In this document: piece after piece, positions 27,659 through 36,400 of the stretch | How positions within the stretch are numbered: position 1 is the stretch's first letter | Layout of the letters: every line of letters begins with the position of its first letter | NCBI RefSeq assembly: GCF_002736105.1 | Contig: NZ_CP024123.1 | Location: 2,968,001 to 3,032,000 of the forward strand | Direction of reading: 5' to 3' | Source: Solibacillus sp. R5-41 | GTDB lineage: Bacteria; Bacillota; Bacilli; Bacillales_A; Planococcaceae | DNA length: 64,000 bases | Translations under genes and position numbers: made by a program | The notes under the pieces: model-generated | Database searches by the model: none | Told to the model about the DNA's origin: nothing | What the model saw: only the letters and a program-made list of their open reading frames with translations

Positions 27659-28202
27659 GCATCTTCTCCTCAAGAGGGATCAATTCCTCTTGACTAGCAC
27701 CGAGTTCACGTAGCTTTTTAAACAGTTCAAATGTTAAGGCATATTTCTCATCTTGAAGAAAATCAATTTTTGCTTCATCAAATGGAATATGAGCAACCTG
27801 TACATTTGCTTTTTGGAAAAGCTCCATTGCATAAGGGTTATTTTTGTAATCCTTCGCATAATACACATTTTTTATCCCTGCTTGTATAATCGTTTTCGTA
27901 CAAGGTAAACATGGAAAATGCGTTACATAAAGGTCCGCTCCGTTTGCAGGTGTTCCGTACTTCGCGCATTGTAATAATGCATTAGTTTCGGCATGTACTG
28001 TACGCACACAGTGGCTGTCCACAACATAACACCCATTTTCAGTACAGTGCTCGTCCCCTGAAATCGACCCATTATAGCCCCCTGCAATGATACGTTTTTC
28101 TCGTACAATCGTCGCCCCGACAGCTAATCTTGTACAAGTACTTCTCATAGCGAGTAAATGACTTTGCGCCATAAAAAATTGATCCCATGTAATACGCTCC
28201 AT
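27627..28202 (-). CDS. comEB: dCMP deaminase ComEB
   Basis: This 191-residue zinc deaminase converts dCMP to dUMP. The active site is intact: HAETNAL with the catalytic Glu and PCLPCTK with two zinc cysteines; TRLAVGATIV and HCVRTVHAE are typical of ComEB. It is cotranscribed with comEC, whose start it overlaps by 32 bases, although it is not needed for DNA uptake in Bacillus. Confidence 0.95.
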   Translation of the reverse strand: MERITWDQFFMAQSHLLAMRSTCTRLAVGATIVREKRIIAGGYNGSISGDEHCTENGCYVVDSHCVRTVHAETNALLQCAKYGTPANGADLYVTHFPCLPCTKTIIQAGIKNVYYAKDYKNNPYAMELFQKANVQVAHIPFDEAKIDFLQDEKYALTFELFKKLRELGASQEELIPLEEKMHELFGKLVQS

Positions 28203-28279
28203 ATAAAAACCTCCAAAATTTTCACTTCTCCATAAGTTTAAACGTTGAACCGTCTCGACGCAATGTTAGATGTTTTGGA

Positions 28280-28951
28280 TTAATTAATATCAATTAAGTC
28301 TTTTAACTGTTCGTACGTTTTTGCGCCGATTCCAGATACATTTTTTAAATCCTCTATCGTTTGAAAGTATCCGATTTCTGTGCGGTGTTGAATAATGGCC
28401 GTTGCTTTGGACGGTCCTATCCCCGGCAAAGTCGTCAGTTCGCTTTCAGTTGCCTGATTAAGATTTACCTTTCCCGGACTTTTTATCGAGGCCGTTGCGC
28501 CATTAGAACTCGGCTGATGCGTTTGTATAAGCTGTCCAATGGATTCATTTATTTCCTCGCCCAATTTTGGGATATAAATAACCATTTCATCTTGCAGCTT
28601 TTGCGCGTGGTTAATGAGTGCTGGGTTCGCATGCTCCGTATAGCCACCCGCTGCTTCAATTGCGTCGATAATGCGCTCACCCTCTGATAAGGTGTAAACA
28701 CCAGGATAGGTAACTGCGCCTTTCACATCAATGATGAAAGACTGGATGATAGGGGTGGAAACATTATTTTCGGGAGTACTTACTTCAGGTTGTGTTAATG
28801 GGGATTGCTGTGGCTCGCTTGTAAATGGAGAAATTTGCTCAATGGAAGCAGATTGAGATGGTTGGAAAAATAAAAAATAAAGAACACATCCGACGAGGAG
28901 TACGCACGGAATGAGCCATTGTTTAGCATACTTTTCTAGAAATGGCTGCAT
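28280..28951 (-). CDS. comEA: Competence protein ComEA (DNA receptor)
   Basis: This 223-residue membrane-anchored receptor binds double-stranded DNA at the cell surface. One N-terminal helix (WLIPCVLLVGCVLYFLFF), a polar linker, an SLBB-like domain (IIDVKGAVTYPGVYTL) and two helix-hairpin-helix motifs at the C-terminus (LTTLPGIGPSKATAIIQHR, LKNVSGIGAKTYEQLKDL) are visible. It is 77 bp upstream of comEB. The divergent comER gene that precedes comEA in B. subtilis is missing. Confidence 0.95.
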   Translation of the reverse strand: MQPFLEKYAKQWLIPCVLLVGCVLYFLFFQPSQSASIEQISPFTSEPQQSPLTQPEVSTPENNVSTPIIQSFIIDVKGAVTYPGVYTLSEGERIIDAIEAAGGYTEHANPALINHAQKLQDEMVIYIPKLGEEINESIGQLIQTHQPSSNGATASIKSPGKVNLNQATESELTTLPGIGPSKATAIIQHRTEIGYFQTIEDLKNVSGIGAKTYEQLKDLIDIN

Positions 28952-29111
28952 CGAGAAAACACCCTTTCTAACAGGTTTTTATATAGAACTTACTTCCACT
29001 ATACAAAGACCTGCTCCCATTGAAAAGATAAATTATCCAAACACGCTCAAAGTTCTTTTTTGGCTATATAAATTAAACAAAAAGTTCTATCCTTGTTATG
29101 TAAGTTTTCGG
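28952..29111. other. Upstream region of comEA
   Basis: This part of the 411-bp gap between yqeM and comEA holds no gene. A comEA promoter must lie here, but no clear ComK box or sigma-A element stands out by eye. Confidence 0.4.
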
Positions 29112-29270
29112 TTAGCACAAATCTGTCCGACTCATCTTTGTGCCTTGTGCAAGTCCGGGCCAACGCCGGGATGACCCGAGAATCCAATTGTTTCGTGATG
29201 CATCTCGAAACAAGTTAGTTGGAGCCGTGCCCAAGGAAAGCGTCCGGACCGAAATAGAAATCAACTCCCT
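29112..29270 (-). repeat. Intergenic repeat, family B copy B3
   Basis: Read on the minus strand, TTTCGGTCCGGACGCTTTCC, GGGCACGGCTCCAACTAAC and TTGTTTCGAGATGCATC match B1. Its other end (CGACTCATCTTTGTGCCTTG on the plus strand) matches B2 and B5, so B3 links two modules of the family. Confidence 0.7.
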
Positions 29271-29321
29271 TCTTTATTGATGAATTTTTAAAAGAGGGAT
29301 TATTTAGTTCAATTTATATAT

Positions 29322-29360
29322 AAAGAAATCCCCTCGTAAATTTATGCGAAGGGATTTCTT
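29322..29360. terminator. Terminator downstream of yqeM
   Basis: AAAGAAATCCCCTCG and CGAAGGGATTTCTTT form a strong stem abutting the yqeM stop, with T-rich flanks on both sides. Confidence 0.8.
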
Positions 29361-29362
29361 TT

Positions 29363-30103
29363 TTATTTTACGGCACGGATGAAAATTCTTTCCGATTGTT
29401 CTGTCGGTGCTTCCGCGTTCCAATCGGCAGTTATTTCGATTTGCGAAAAACCAATTTCCTCGAGCCAATTTTTATACGTTTCTACTGCAAAGGTACGCTG
29501 AAAATGCTCTTCATCAAAACGCTCGAAACAGTCGTTTTCAGACCGTACAAAAAACGTCATTTGATGGTAAACAGAATGCACAAATTGTCCAGGTTCAGTG
29601 TGCCAAACATAAGTAATATCCCCATCATCATATGTGAACGGTCCGTCTAAAAAGATTTCATCCATTTTAAACAAAGAATGGACATCAAAAAATAATTGTC
29701 CACCTTCTCGCAGGCTCTCAAAAACGCGTTTAAGTGTTTCGACAACTTTTTCTTCGTCCGTCACATAATTAATCGAATCAATCGGAATGATGGCAACGTC
29801 TAAATTTTCAAATCCTTCAAGCTCGTCCATCGACATCGCAAAAAGTGGGATGGAAGAGCTAGCCATTTCAATACGGGCAGCTGCAATTGCTAGCATTTCT
29901 TCTGACAGGTCAATTCCTGACACTTCATAGCCAGCATCCTTTAGCAATAATGCCATCGCACCTGTTCCGCAACCGATATCTAAAACTCGTTGAAATTTTT
30001 CCACAGGAGCATACTGTAAAATCCATTTCACATATTCACTATACTGAATATCTGTCATTAATTCATCGTATACATGTGCAAAACGTCCATAATGATTAGT
30101 CAT
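29363..30103 (-). CDS. yqeM: Class I SAM-dependent methyltransferase YqeM
   Basis: This 246-residue protein has a SAM-binding motif VLDIGCGTGAMALLLKDAGY and the following acidic loop GIDLSEEML, typical of class I methyltransferases. The substrate is not known for YqeM. It overlaps rsfS by eight bases and closes the yqeG-yqeM gene series, as in B. subtilis. Confidence 0.9.
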   Translation of the reverse strand: MTNHYGRFAHVYDELMTDIQYSEYVKWILQYAPVEKFQRVLDIGCGTGAMALLLKDAGYEVSGIDLSEEMLAIAAARIEMASSSIPLFAMSMDELEGFENLDVAIIPIDSINYVTDEEKVVETLKRVFESLREGGQLFFDVHSLFKMDEIFLDGPFTYDDGDITYVWHTEPGQFVHSVYHQMTFFVRSENDCFERFDEEHFQRTFAVETYKNWLEEIGFSQIEITADWNAEAPTEQSERIFIRAVK

Positions 30104-30449
30104 TTTCTAGATTCGGTGCATCCAGTTGAGGTGCATCTCCCCATAAACGCTCTAAGTTGTAGTAAGCACGCTCATCCTTATGGAAAATATGTGCTACAAC
30201 ATCGCCAATATCTACTAAAATCCAACGTCCGCTGTCGAAGCCTTCCATTTTTTTAACGATGAAGCCTTGTTCTTCAGCCTTATCTTTTATCTCACGAGCA
30301 ATTGCTTGCACTTGGCGCTCTGAGCTACCTTCTGCAATGACAAAATAATCCGCTAATAAAGAAATTCCTTGCAAATTTAAAGCGACGATATCCTCCCCGC
30401 GTTTATCATCAATTGCCTTGTACGTGATACTTAATAATGTTTCATTCAT
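30096..30449 (-). CDS. rsfS: Ribosome silencing factor RsfS
   Basis: This 117-residue protein binds ribosomal protein L14 and blocks subunit joining during starvation. The family core is visible: ALNLQGISLLADYFVIAEGS, then GRWILVDIGDVVAHIFHKDE. It overlaps yqeK by four bases and yqeM by eight, so the three are translationally coupled. Confidence 0.95.
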   Translation of the reverse strand: MNETLLSITYKAIDDKRGEDIVALNLQGISLLADYFVIAEGSSERQVQAIAREIKDKAEEQGFIVKKMEGFDSGRWILVDIGDVVAHIFHKDERAYYNLERLWGDAPQLDAPNLEND

Positions 30450-31015
30450 TTTTGTTGTTCCTCTCTCACTATGCTATTGTAGCATTCGATTGATAACGGA
30501 TAGATTGCCTGTCTCGACTCCACTAAAAAGTTTAAAGTATGCGTTACACATGCAATAAATGCTTCCTGTAAATCCAATTTCGCAAGGTGGCGCAAACGGT
30601 CGACGCCATCAAATTTGCGATTCGGTTCAATCATATCTGCTACATAAATTATTTTCTCAAATGGGGTCATATGGACACGCCCCGTCGTGTGATAACGAAT
30701 GGCATTTAATATTTCTTCGTGTTGAATACCAAACTCTGTATGCGCTATCCAAGCCCCAACTGGACCATGTAATATTTCAGCATCCCAATCAAGCAAACGC
30801 TCATCCAGTTTTTGATTCTTTACAACGTCCTTCATCCAAGCAACATCAGCAAATTTCGCAATATCATGTAAAATCGCTGCTGTTTCTGCCATTTTTGGAT
30901 TCTCGCCATATTGCTGTGCCAGTTGAATAGCCGTTTCCATTACACCAATCGTATGAATATATCGCTTTTCCGTCATGCGCCCTTTAATGGCCGCTAACAA
31001 TTGTTGTCGCTCCAT
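30446..31015 (-). CDS. yqeK: YqeK, HD-domain hydrolase (symmetrical Ap4A hydrolase type)
   Basis: This 189-residue HD-domain protein has metal-binding residues in RYIHTIGVMETA, AAILHDIAKFA and GPVGAWIAHTEFG. YqeK homologues in Gram-positive bacteria hydrolyse diadenosine tetraphosphate symmetrically to ADP. I start at 31015 (MERQQLLAAI) behind AAAGGAAGG; a longer frame overlaps nadD more than needed. Its gene overlaps the end of nadD by 32 bases. Confidence 0.9.
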   Translation of the reverse strand: MERQQLLAAIKGRMTEKRYIHTIGVMETAIQLAQQYGENPKMAETAAILHDIAKFADVAWMKDVVKNQKLDERLLDWDAEILHGPVGAWIAHTEFGIQHEEILNAIRYHTTGRVHMTPFEKIIYVADMIEPNRKFDGVDRLRHLAKLDLQEAFIACVTHTLNFLVESRQAIYPLSIECYNSIVREEQQK

Positions 31016-31574
31016 AAAGACCTTCCTTTCGAATAAAAGCTTCCACATCAGGTTGCAATAAAAAATGCAAAGGACCTTTGTGCTGTAATCGATTTCGTAT
31101 AAATGTTGAAGAAAGATTGATTTCTGGCACTTCTACCATAATGACCTTGTAGTCGGTTTTCGCACTCGATCCTGGACGCTTTACACCGACAAAGTGTACA
31201 AGTTCCATTAAATCATCAATATGGTACCAGCTGTGTAAAGAATCAATCATATCGCCACCAATAATAAAGTAAAATTCAGTATCCGGCTCACGTTTGCTAA
31301 TCGCTTTCATCGTTTCATACGTGTACGAAACACCACCTCGCACCATTTCAAAGTGTTCTACATTAAAATACGGAATTCCTTGAATTGCAAGCTCCACCAT
31401 TTTAAGTCGCTGCGCATTGGACGCTGAACTAGAAACTTCTTTATGTGGGGCTTGTGCATTGGGCATAAAACGGATTTCATCGAGCTCAAGTGCCGCATAA
31501 ACCTCATTTGCCATGATTAAATGACCGATATGTGGCGGATTAAATGTGCCACCAAAAATACCGACTTTCTTCAT
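30984..31574 (-). CDS. nadD: Nicotinate-nucleotide adenylyltransferase
   Basis: This 196-residue enzyme makes deamido-NAD from nicotinate mononucleotide and ATP. The nucleotidyltransferase motifs GGTFNPPHIGH (near residue 8) and SSTFIRNRL are intact. The second of two close ATGs (31574) has better spacing from AAGGTG; the first is 9 bp upstream. It is followed by coupled yqeK. Confidence 0.95.
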   Translation of the reverse strand: MKKVGIFGGTFNPPHIGHLIMANEVYAALELDEIRFMPNAQAPHKEVSSSASNAQRLKMVELAIQGIPYFNVEHFEMVRGGVSYTYETMKAISKREPDTEFYFIIGGDMIDSLHSWYHIDDLMELVHFVGVKRPGSSAKTDYKVIMVEVPEINLSSTFIRNRLQHKGPLHFLLQPDVEAFIRKEGLYGATTIVSGH

Positions 31575-31584
31575 CCCATTCACC

Positions 31585-31890
31585 TTACTTCGTTACAACT
31601 TTTGGTAATACGATTTTTTTGTTATTACGAGATTCTTTATATAAAACGATCGTTAAGCCAATTAGTTGTACTAATTCTGCACGAGTACCTGCTGCAAGTG
31701 CCGTTGCTACATCATTTTTGTCCTCTTCACAATTATCTAAAATTCGTACTTTAATTAATTCACGTGCCTCTAAAACTTCGCGTAATTGCTTAATCATCGC
31801 ATCATTTACGCCACCTTTCCCTACTTGGAAAATCGGGGATAAATGATGTGCCTCAGCACGTAAAAAACGTTTTTGTTTACCAGTTAACAT
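31585..31890 (-). CDS. yhbY: Ribosome assembly RNA-binding protein YhbY
   Basis: This 101-residue CRM-domain protein (YqeI in B. subtilis) binds precursor ribosomal RNA in 50S assembly. It begins MLTGKQKRFLRAEAHHL and contains the CRM signature FQVGKGGVNDAMIKQL; the RNA-binding GxxG loop is GKGG. The ATG at 31890 follows TTAGGAGGAAA; a longer open frame overlaps aroE. Confidence 0.94.
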   Translation of the reverse strand: MLTGKQKRFLRAEAHHLSPIFQVGKGGVNDAMIKQLREVLEARELIKVRILDNCEEDKNDVATALAAGTRAELVQLIGLTIVLYKESRNNKKIVLPKVVTK

Positions 31891-31895
31891 AAAAT

Positions 31896-32726
31896 TTAAT
31901 TTCCTCCTAATTGCTTCGTTAAACGAGCAATCATTACATTTGTATTTGGGTAGGATTGCAACCAATGTTGATAAGCAATCGCACCTTGATGAACGAACAT
32001 TCCTAAACCGTTCACAATCGTCGCCTCTTTTGCTTTTGCCGCGTGCAAAAATGGCGTCATTAATGGATTATACACAATATCTGCTGCAATTGCGCCTTTT
32101 GGGAATTTTTCTAGTGAAAAAGGCAAATCAAAATCACCCGTTGACATACCCGCTGGAGTCGTTTGAATAAATATTTTAAACGAATCAAGTTGCGCTTCTG
32201 CTTCTTTCATCGCCAACGCTTGACCAGTTCCAAGTTCGTCAATAATGAGCTGTGCTTTTTCAACTGTGCGATTTGCAATAGAAATATGACGGTAGCCAGC
32301 CATTTGTAAGGCAAAGGCGATGCCGCGTGCTGCACCTCCTGCACCAATTAACAAAATGGGCTCTTTCCTCTGCTGTTCACCAATTACTTCTTCCAATGAT
32401 CGAACGAAACCAGGACCGTCAGTATTATAGCCTTTGAGCTTGCCTTCGGGTGTTCTGACAACGGTATTGACCGCACCCATTTTTTGAGCAAGCTCATCTA
32501 ATTCATCTAAAAACGGAATAATTGTTTGCTTATGTGGAATTGTCACATTCCAGCCACTCGCACCTAATAATTTGAGCGACGCTACGGCTTGTGCTAAACT
32601 TTCAGGCTTGACGTGTACAGGAATATACGTGGCATCCACATTCGCTTCTTCATACCATGCGTTATGCATTTCTGGAGATTTGGATTGAGCAATCGGATCC
32701 CCTATAACTGCAAACCATTTTTTCAT
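31896..32726 (-). CDS. aroE: Shikimate dehydrogenase
   Basis: This 276-residue NADP-dependent enzyme reduces 3-dehydroshikimate in the aromatic amino acid pathway. Shikimate-binding SKSPEMHN (near 15), the catalytic Lys in NVTIPHK (near 67) and the nucleotide-binding GAGGAARG (near 133) are present. It lies between yqeH and yhbY as in Bacillus. Confidence 0.96.
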   Translation of the reverse strand: MKKWFAVIGDPIAQSKSPEMHNAWYEEANVDATYIPVHVKPESLAQAVASLKLLGASGWNVTIPHKQTIIPFLDELDELAQKMGAVNTVVRTPEGKLKGYNTDGPGFVRSLEEVIGEQQRKEPILLIGAGGAARGIAFALQMAGYRHISIANRTVEKAQLIIDELGTGQALAMKEAEAQLDSFKIFIQTTPAGMSTGDFDLPFSLEKFPKGAIAADIVYNPLMTPFLHAAKAKEATIVNGLGMFVHQGAIAYQHWLQSYPNTNVMIARLTKQLGGN

Positions 32727-32765
32727 AACAACGCATCCTTTTCACATAACATAACAATATAGAAC

Positions 32766-33869
32766 TTAGATTAATGAAGGACGAATAAATACTTCTACCC
32801 CTCTAGGTGCATAGGCAGCTATAACAACATTCGCATGCTGCACAGTAATCCAGCCTAAGCCAGAGATCACGACATCTGTTTTCGCTTCTTTAATCGAAAA
32901 CTCGTGACGTACAAGCTCCGGTAACTTGTCAATATGTGCAGCAGTTGGTGGTGCCAGTAGTTCACCTTTATGTTCAGCGTATAATGAATCTGCACGGTCA
33001 AGCTTCGTTCGGTGAATTGGTAAATCATTTGCTACATGCACTGTGAATGCCGCGCGCTCGCCTTGAATAAAATCAAAGCGTGCTAATGCACCTATAAATA
33101 ATGTTTGTCCAGCATTTTGCTGATACACTTTTGGCTTAATTTCTTTTTTCGGCATAATGTATTTTAATTCACTTGAGTCGATATGATGGGCCATTTGGTG
33201 ATGATTAATAATTCCTGGTGTATCATAAAGTGACGCACCATCGTCTAAAGGAATTCCAATCATATCAAGCGTCGTACCTGGGAAATGGGATGTTGTAATA
33301 ATTTCTCCCTCACCCGTTGCTTGCTTAATGATACGATTAATAAACGTCGATTTCCCAACGTTCGTACAACCCACGACATACACATCTTTACCGCAACGAT
33401 ATTCTTCAATCGCTTCAACAACTTCTGCCATTCCTTGCCCTTTGTGAGCAGATACGAGTTTCACATCAATCGGTTGTAAACCTAATGCTTTTGCTTCACG
33501 CTTTAACCAATTGATTACTTTCTTTTCCTTTACGGATTTCGGCAATAAGTCTGCCTTATTTGCTACTAATAATACCGGATTGTTCCCTACGAAACGGTGT
33601 AATCCAGGTAACCAGCTGCCATTAAAGTCAAAAATGTCAACGATTTTTACAATTAGACCTTGCTGTTGTCCAAGACCATTTAAAATTCGTAAAAAATCAT
33701 CGTCTGTTAAACTCACCGGTTGGATTTCATTGTAATTCTTTAGACGGAAACAGCGCTGACAAATTACCATTTCTTTTTCTAATGAAGAGGGTGGCGCATA
33801 ACCTAGCGCATTTGTGTCCTCTGTTTGAATAACTGTTCCACAGCCAATACATTGTGGCATTTCATTCAT
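32766..33869 (-). CDS. yqeH: Ribosome biogenesis GTPase YqeH
   Basis: This 367-residue circularly permuted GTPase is needed for 30S assembly. An N-terminal zinc finger (CIGC ... CQRC) is followed by the GTPase motifs in permuted order: NKAD, SAHKG, then GCTNVGKS and DTPG. The ATG at 33869 follows AAGGAGGAAC; about 18 codons of open frame upstream lack a site. It lies next to yqeG as in Bacillus. Confidence 0.95.
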   Translation of the reverse strand: MNEMPQCIGCGTVIQTEDTNALGYAPPSSLEKEMVICQRCFRLKNYNEIQPVSLTDDDFLRILNGLGQQQGLIVKIVDIFDFNGSWLPGLHRFVGNNPVLLVANKADLLPKSVKEKKVINWLKREAKALGLQPIDVKLVSAHKGQGMAEVVEAIEEYRCGKDVYVVGCTNVGKSTFINRIIKQATGEGEIITTSHFPGTTLDMIGIPLDDGASLYDTPGIINHHQMAHHIDSSELKYIMPKKEIKPKVYQQNAGQTLFIGALARFDFIQGERAAFTVHVANDLPIHRTKLDRADSLYAEHKGELLAPPTAAHIDKLPELVRHEFSIKEAKTDVVISGLGWITVQHANVVIAAYAPRGVEVFIRPSLI

Positions 33870-33945
33870 TAACTTGTTCCTCCTTAAAATCATGCATTGC
33901 TCCAAATATAAGAGACTATGCAAACCTTGGCTTTTCCTTATGGAT

Positions 33946-34455
33946 TTACCAAGTTTTCATTCCTTTTCGTTTTAAATCATTGAAGACGCGTCGTTCTACA
34001 AAACGATTAAATTTCGTAACGAGACCATCTGATTGTGCTACTGGGCGCACTAAAAAAGTATATAACTTTTGGCGTTTTGCACCCATTACATCCGTTAAGA
34101 GCTGGTCTCCAATCATTACGACTTCATGTCGACGAAGACGTAACTGGACAAGCGCCGCATAATATGCCCCGCCTAGTGGTTTTTTTGCACGGTGGATAAA
34201 TGGAATCCCATGTGGCTCTGCAAAATGTCTTACGCGCTCTTCGTTATTATTCGATGCAATAATAATGCTAATACCTGCCTCACGCATTGATTCAAACCAA
34301 TTTACTAATTCATCCGTTGCATCGGCACGGTCCCATTCCACTAACGTATTATCTAAATCCGTAATAATCCCACGAATACCTTGTTGCAGTAATTTTTCTG
34401 GCGTAATATCTAATACACTATTTACATATTCATCTGGTAATAAAAAATTATACAA
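33946..34455 (-). CDS. yqeG: YqeG family HAD phosphatase
   Basis: This 169-residue HAD-superfamily phosphatase resembles the YqeG/Gep4 class, whose eukaryotic member is phosphatidylglycerophosphate phosphatase. The nucleophile motif is DLDNTLVEWD (about 32-41), motif II is IIASNNN, and GDQLLTDVMGAKR is motif IV. It starts the yqeG-yqeM series. A role in phospholipid synthesis would fit the neighbouring psd gene but is inference. Confidence 0.92.
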   Translation of the reverse strand: MYNFLLPDEYVNSVLDITPEKLLQQGIRGIITDLDNTLVEWDRADATDELVNWFESMREAGISIIIASNNNEERVRHFAEPHGIPFIHRAKKPLGGAYYAALVQLRLRRHEVVMIGDQLLTDVMGAKRQKLYTFLVRPVAQSDGLVTKFNRFVERRVFNDLKRKGMKTW

Positions 34456-34489
34456 AGTCGTGACTCCTTACTAAAATTTATTGCATTCC

Positions 34490-34646
34490 CTTCGTTCAGT
34501 GAATGCAAATATACACTGAACGAAGCAAAAGCTAGCCCCTGGCGGATGTCACAGATTTTGAAGCAAATTCATTTTACTTAGCCTTGCATAAAACAAGACA
34601 AAATAAAATTCAAAATCTGGACGCAATTACGTATATGCGTAATTGA
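34490..34646 (-). repeat. Intergenic repeat, family A copy A1
   Basis: On the minus strand this reads the palindromic AATTACG end, CCAGATTTTG, a spacer, CAAAATCTG, then TGACATCCGCC and a tail hairpin CTTCGTTCAGTG / CACTGAACGAAG (34490-34525). It fills the yqeG-psd gap, and its end touches the psd stop codon (34647-34649). Confidence 0.85.
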
Positions 34647-35429
34647 TTATAGCATAGTTGCAAAGGCTTCTCCCATTTTAATCATTGTCCCTTGTACAAC
34701 GCGTTCATTGAATTGCACGGCATTTTCTTCAAATAGCATGACAACTGTTGAACCAAATGTAAAATAACCTACTTCTTCCCCTTTTTTCCAAGTCGTTGTC
34801 ACATTCGTTAATTCAATTGAATTAACAAATGTTGCCCCTACTTTTATAAAAGCGGTCGTCTGCTCGCCGTTATATTCGATTTCGCTTATCATACGATAAT
34901 TATGACTAAGAGGTTTCTTTCCGAATGTTAAACCCATTTGATTGACTGGATACGATTTTCGTCCGAGTACGTATTGTCGCTTTACATGCCCATCAATCGG
35001 GCTATGTATACGATGATAATCAGCTGGACTTAAATAAAATACAATATATTGACCGTTTTCGTAACGCTTTGCCTGTGTTTCATTTCCTAACAAGTCCATT
35101 AGTGAATACGGTTTATTTTTAACGGTAAACGTCATTCCATCCACGATTTTACCGAATGCTTCAATTTTTGCATCGACCGGACTAGTAAAAATGTTCGACT
35201 GTTGATCAAGCGGTCGCGCATCTTCTTTTAGGTGGCGCGTAAAAAAATCATGCAAACTTAAAAATTGTTCGCTAGATTTTGAAACTTCTTCTAGATTAAT
35301 CTCGTATAGATTACTATAACTTCGAATTAATTTTTTACTCGCAACAGACTGAACTGCTAATTGTAAAATTTTCGAAGATGTTTTACCATTAGAAAGTTCT
35401 ATTAAACTTTGATATAATTTTTCTTTCAT
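34647..35429 (-). CDS. psd: Phosphatidylserine decarboxylase
   Basis: This 260-residue proenzyme makes phosphatidylethanolamine at the membrane. Autocleavage should occur in FGST near residue 228 to give the pyruvoyl group, and the conserved SPVDAKIE, HRIHSPIDGHV blocks are present. It is separated from pssA by repeat A2 and is divergent from it, unlike the psd-pssA operon of other Firmicutes. Confidence 0.95.
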   Translation of the reverse strand: MKEKLYQSLIELSNGKTSSKILQLAVQSVASKKLIRSYSNLYEINLEEVSKSSEQFLSLHDFFTRHLKEDARPLDQQSNIFTSPVDAKIEAFGKIVDGMTFTVKNKPYSLMDLLGNETQAKRYENGQYIVFYLSPADYHRIHSPIDGHVKRQYVLGRKSYPVNQMGLTFGKKPLSHNYRMISEIEYNGEQTTAFIKVGATFVNSIELTNVTTTWKKGEEVGYFTFGSTVVMLFEENAVQFNERVVQGTMIKMGEAFATML

Positions 35430-35453
35430 CCATAGACCTCCAATGTTGTATTA

Positions 35454-35652
35454 TCAATTACGCCTCGGCGTAATTGCGTCCAGATTTTGAATTGTGCCTA
35501 GGCCTGCGTGATGCAGGTGAGTTAGCCGTTGTCGCATGGATGCGACGAACTTAGGCTAACATCCTAAAATTAACTCTCATCAAAATCTGTGACATCCGCC
35601 AGAGGCATTATCTTCGTGCAGAGAGTGTTTAAACGCTCTCTGCACGAAGATA
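35454..35652 (+). repeat. Intergenic repeat, family A copy A2 (with internal cassette)
   Basis: It begins with the palindrome AATTACGCCTCGGCGTAATT. The arms CAGATTTTGA (35481-35490) and TCAAAATCTG (35580-35589) enclose an 89-bp cassette that itself contains the small hairpin GTCGCATGGATGCGAC. It then reads TGACATCCGCCAGAGG and ends with a tail hairpin of about 18 bp (35610-35651). Confidence 0.88.
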
Positions 35653-35779
35653 AGCGGTATAAAGTTAAATTATATAATGTATAGACGTTATTGGAAAGTG
35701 TCTATATATTTAGACTCTTACCTTTTTCGAGATTTCCAAGTATAATAGAAAAATAGTTACTGAGCAAAGGAGTGTTCCG

Positions 35780-36319
35780 ATGTTTCTACTTCAAAAAGTC
35801 GATTCAACAGTTAAAAAGATGAAGGCAAATGCTGCCAATATTATTACGATTACAAATATGTCATTTGGTGGCGCTGCGATTATGGCTACACTAAATGAAT
35901 CCTATAGTTATAGTGTACTATTAATTTTTATCGCTGCATTTTTAGATCGTTATGATGGCAAGGTCGCACGCAAATTCAATCAAGAATCCGAGCTTGGCAA
36001 ACAGCTTGATTCTATGGCGGATATTATTTCATTTGGTGTGGCACCCGCATTATTAATGTATGAGATGGCATTAACAGATTATGGTGTTACAGGTATGATG
36101 ATGGCTGTTATGTATATCGCGGCAGGAGCATTGCGCTTAGCACGCTTTAATGTCATGGATTCAACAGGGTACTTTGTAGGACTACCAATTACAGCAGCAG
36201 GTACATTGTTGACATTTTCTTATTTTTTTACAGATATATTTTCAGCAATGTTTTATCTGATTTTATTCCCTGTTCTAGCCGTATTTATGGTCAGCACATT
36301 TACGTTAAAAAAAGTGTAA
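35780..36319 (+). CDS. pssA: CDP-diacylglycerol-serine O-phosphatidyltransferase
   Basis: This 179-residue membrane enzyme makes phosphatidylserine, the substrate of Psd. The CDP-alcohol phosphatidyltransferase signature DGKVARKF...GKQLDSMADIISFG is complete, and several membrane helices follow. It starts behind AAAGGAGTG and has its own terminator. Confidence 0.94.
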   Translation: MFLLQKVDSTVKKMKANAANIITITNMSFGGAAIMATLNESYSYSVLLIFIAAFLDRYDGKVARKFNQESELGKQLDSMADIISFGVAPALLMYEMALTDYGVTGMMMAVMYIAAGALRLARFNVMDSTGYFVGLPITAAGTLLTFSYFFTDIFSAMFYLILFPVLAVFMVSTFTLKKV

Positions 36320-36347
36320 GAGCAAATTGCTTCTTACACTTTTTTTC
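36307..36347 (+). terminator. pssA terminator
   Basis: AAAGTGTAAGA and TCTTACACTTT form a stem overlapping the pssA stop and followed by a T7 run. Confidence 0.85.
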
Positions 36348-36400
36348 ATTTCTCCTCGAATTTCGTCATATACTGTCGAAAAGACGAAAGGATGTATCGC